Of a DNA stretch of 64,000 nt, positions 61,985-64,000 are shown in pieces. The notes beneath the pieces were generated by a model, which saw only the letters and a program-made list of their open reading frames with translations, was not told the origin of the DNA and made no database searches. The stretch's first letter is position 1, and every line of letters begins with the position of its first letter. The stretch comes from Anisakis pegreffii (taxonomy: Eukaryota > Nematoda > Chromadorea > Rhabditida > Anisakidae). A program made the position numbers and the translations under genes. The stretch is from the NCBI GenBank assembly GCA_035041965.1, contig JAPYMA010000337.1, forward strand, positions 18,501 to 82,500, written 5' to 3'.

Positions 61985-62010
61985 GATGACACGAGCCGGG
62001 ATCGAATCAC
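61985..62010 (+). promoter_or_regulatory. tRNA primer-binding site of the BEL/Pao element
   Basis: Immediately after the LTR, the sequence GACACGAGCCGGGATCGAAT is complementary to a standard tRNA 3' half (GGTTCGAATCCCGGC plus acceptor TCGTGTC), except for one missing T and an altered TGG start. This is where minus-strand DNA synthesis of an LTR retrotransposon would be primed. Which tRNA is used cannot be told without the host tRNA set. Confidence 0.65.
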
Positions 62011-62189
62011 AAAGCCGATAGACGAGCAGTTATCTACGACGAGCAGTGTCCGTGAGACGAATCATGAAACCGCGAGACGATCGGTGCCCGAATAATCAGC
62101 AATCAGTGCAAGAATTCAGCCTTACAAATGCACCAATATATTATCCGATCCACAGTACAATCAGGTCGTATTAATTGGCGTTCCATTAC

Positions 62190-62335
62190 TATTGCCACTT
62201 AACTGCTGTCATCATTAATCATTGTCACGTACTGTTATTCAAGCATTGTCATCATTTAATTATTGCCAGCTATTGCTATTCAATAGCTGTTATCATTTAA
62301 TTACTGTCACTTGCTGCTATTCGATTACTGTCATC
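62190..62335. repeat. Imperfect direct repeats in the BEL leader
   Basis: Units of about 40 bp of the form TGTCATCATTTAATTATTGCC...CTGTTATTCAA recur three to four times between the primer-binding site and gag. Copies differ by several substitutions. They may be slippage products or part of the element's packaging leader. Confidence 0.6.
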
Positions 62336-62349
62336 CAGACCTAACCAAC

Positions 62350-63124
62350 ATGACGTCAGCGGTCATCCGAGGCACAATAAACAGAAACCGCGGTCGGCTC
62401 GAGAAACTGCTTGAAGAGCTCTCTCACTTGGCCAATGATTTTCCGAAATGGTTGCAAACACTGAATGTGTGTTACAACAACTCACTCAACTGGGTGAGAA
62501 CATAAACAATGCGCAAACGGAACTCTGTATTGAGAACAGATTTCCGCCATGGTCTCGGCTTGAAATTGAACAAGCTAAAGAAGAGGCTGAGACATGCTCA
62601 GTAAAAATGCTGCTCACGTGATAAGCTAGCAGCAATGGTACGTGTACGAGAAAACGCGCATGTACACCCTCTAAATAAATTTGCAGATGAGACAAAACCT
62701 TCAAATGCACGTGGTGACATTAATACCACAGCACTCTCATACTTCATCTCCTCAATATGATCCAATGTCAGTACAACGGTCATCGGCAATGCATACCATG
62801 ACTACATCTCAAACACAAAGGACAACAACGAATAAACCCACAACAGACAGATCCAGAAAGCCATGTTGCGCATTCTGCAATCAAGAACATTGGCCGAATA
62901 GCTGTCAGAAATTCGACAATCCTGAGTTTCGTTACAATCGCGCACGACAACTCCAAATTTGTTTTTGGTGTTTAAAGAGTGGACACAGCAGCACTGACTG
63001 TGTCAAAATAGGAGTTATATGTTATCACTGCAAGAAAGACTCCCATAACTCGGCCTTCTGCAGAACCAGAAAAGAAAACATGCGACGCCATAAATACAGA
63101 CAAACGTTAGCACCACCCAAATAA
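62350..63124 (+). pseudogene. Broken BEL/Pao gag with zinc knuckles
   Basis: A gag-like reading starts at the ATG at 62350 (helical segment RLEKLLEELSHLAND) and stops at 62505. It resumes in other frames (QQLTQLGENINNAQTEL near 62476; FPPWSRLEIEQAKEEAE near 62545) and continues in the frame 62681-63124. The last part contains consecutive Cys/His knuckles of the BEL/Pao type: CCAFCNQEHWPNSC, then after a basic linker CFWCLKSGHSSTDC, then CYHCKKDSHNSAFC. At least two frame changes interrupt gag, so this copy is probably inactive. Confidence 0.8.
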
Positions 63125-63204
63125 GTGACAGTGCTAACGAAACCACTCAATCTGTAACCTTAACTACCAACATCCAAAATCCATCGCAACACAATGTTCT
63201 TCTC

Positions 63205-63832
63205 ATGTGCAGAAACACTGAAATTGTCAACAAATGCAATAGTAAAAGTAAATGCGTGCTAGTCATGTTTGACGTGGGCAGTGAGCGCACATTCATCACG
63301 AAGGACTTGATCAAATCGCTCAAAATACAACCGATATCAAAGGAACATTTGTCGATACTCGGTATCGGCAAAACGCCGGTATTCAACTTCTAATCTGATA
63401 ATGTTGAATTCGCCTTAAGAAAAAAGAATGGGACTCTAATTACAATACACACAAGCAACGTGCCCTCGCTAACAAGCAAAGTGCGTATGTGTAAAATTTG
63501 AACACAATCGCAAACGAGCAAATTGCTCAAAACGTACGTTGAGCACACCCCAAATACTCATCGGCACAGATCAGTACCATGACTTGCTCGCAAACGCCAC
63601 AAACAAACAGTTACAAAGTGGATTCCACTTAATCAGAACCGAATTCAGCGACATAATAAGCGGGAATGGCTGCGTATATATTGAAACGGATATCGAAAAC
63701 ATAAATTCTGTACGTTGCAACGTGATGGCAAATAACGAATTAGAAAATTTCTGGAGCTTGGAAACTCTGGGAATAACGGATCCACCGAATAATTTCATCA
63801 AGTGCAAATGGAAGCAGAGTGAGTTTCAATGA
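63205..63832 (+). pseudogene. BEL/Pao protease region, interrupted
   Basis: The frame 63205-63393 contains an aspartic-protease-like active site MFDVGSERTFIT, where active retroviral-type proteases have D-T/S-G. A second frame, 63539-63832, carries the following family block (PQILIGTDQYHDLL, GFHLIRTEFSDIISG) and ends with FWSLETLGITDPP, the sequence type that precedes reverse transcriptase in BEL/Pao polyproteins. Stops and a frame change between the two, plus the DVG substitution, indicate decay. The expected reverse transcriptase does not follow; instead a second gag-type zinc knuckle appears. Confidence 0.75.
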
Positions 63833-63849
63833 AAATTTCAACAGAGGAA

Positions 63850-64000
63850 GCGTTCCAGCTATGAAGAGATGCGAACTATGCGGAGGTCGACATTTTCCAG
63901 ATGAATGCATATAACATTCATGAAGTGACGGTCAGAAAACAAAGAATACGGGAATTAGGATTGTGTGCACGCTGTCTCACAATCAGCCATCGAAAGCCAT
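63850..64000 (+). pseudogene. Second BEL/Pao gag zinc-knuckle fragment at the window edge
   Basis: After the interrupted protease block, the sequence reads MKRCELCGGRHFPDEC, a BEL/Pao gag first knuckle. After a stop and frame change, it reads RKQRIRELGLCARCLTISHRKP, the linker and second knuckle, up to the edge of the window. Since gag normally lies before protease, this is a separate BEL copy inserted or recombined here. It continues beyond position 64000. Confidence 0.7.

Noticed and set aside
1..64000. tRNA, rRNA, CRISPR arrays, operon-type bacterial genes
   Set aside because: None were recognisable; the only tRNA-like match is the complementary primer-binding site at 61985-62010.

Overview
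The window is eukaryotic and almost certainly from a nematode, probably a parasitic one (the species is not identifiable from sequence alone). It is AT-rich. Its genes are split into many short exons with GT-AG introns and TTTCAG-like acceptors. It carries a large secreted Kunitz/lustrin protein of nematode type, animal NRBP, CARMIL, p55-type MAGUK, LAPTM and ornithine-decarboxylase families, and BEL/Pao and non-LTR retroelement remains. There is no bacterial gene organisation, no CRISPR, and no RNA gene that I could recognise. Exon models below were built by hand from splice motifs, codon phase and family alignment from memory.

Layout. 1421-8379 (+): secreted, about 1,010-residue EB/lustrin/Kunitz multidomain protein in 17 exons. 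8660-10260: a 196-bp tandem repeat running into about 1.2 kb of TG/TATG microsatellite. 11930-13160 (-): decayed CR1/Jockey-like non-LTR reverse transcriptase. 13340-13528: hAT-like repeat end. 16851-21479 (+): p55/MPP-type MAGUK (PDZ-SH3-GUK), 8 exons. 22311-22415: MITE with CACTA-type ends. 28562-24540 (-): NRBP pseudokinase adaptor, 14 exons. 28563-35272: no gene seen, although the missing first exon(s) of the next gene must lie here. 35273-43712 (+): CARMIL-type capping-protein regulator (PH, LRR, capping-protein-interaction motif, Pro-rich tail), 20 exons, with two hAT-type MITEs in its introns. 47688-49363 (+): LAPTM4-like four-transmembrane endolysosomal protein, 6 exons. 53286-53597 and 54446-55012: small or partial unrecognised coding regions. 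55678-58569 (+): ornithine-decarboxylase homologue, 9 exons, with the PLP lysine and other catalytic residues replaced. 60487-61100: diverged roughly 208-bp repeats. 61491-64000: BEL/Pao LTR retrotransposon (5' LTR, tRNA primer-binding site, broken gag and protease) running into a second BEL gag fragment at the window edge.

The genes look like independent housekeeping or adaptor genes and do not form a pathway. The most interesting items are the catalytically dead ornithine decarboxylase paralogue (candidate antizyme-inhibitor-like protein), the paired loss of the second and fourth cysteines in two of five Kunitz domains, and several compact transposon derivatives whose terminal repeats and, in two cases, target-site duplications can be read directly.
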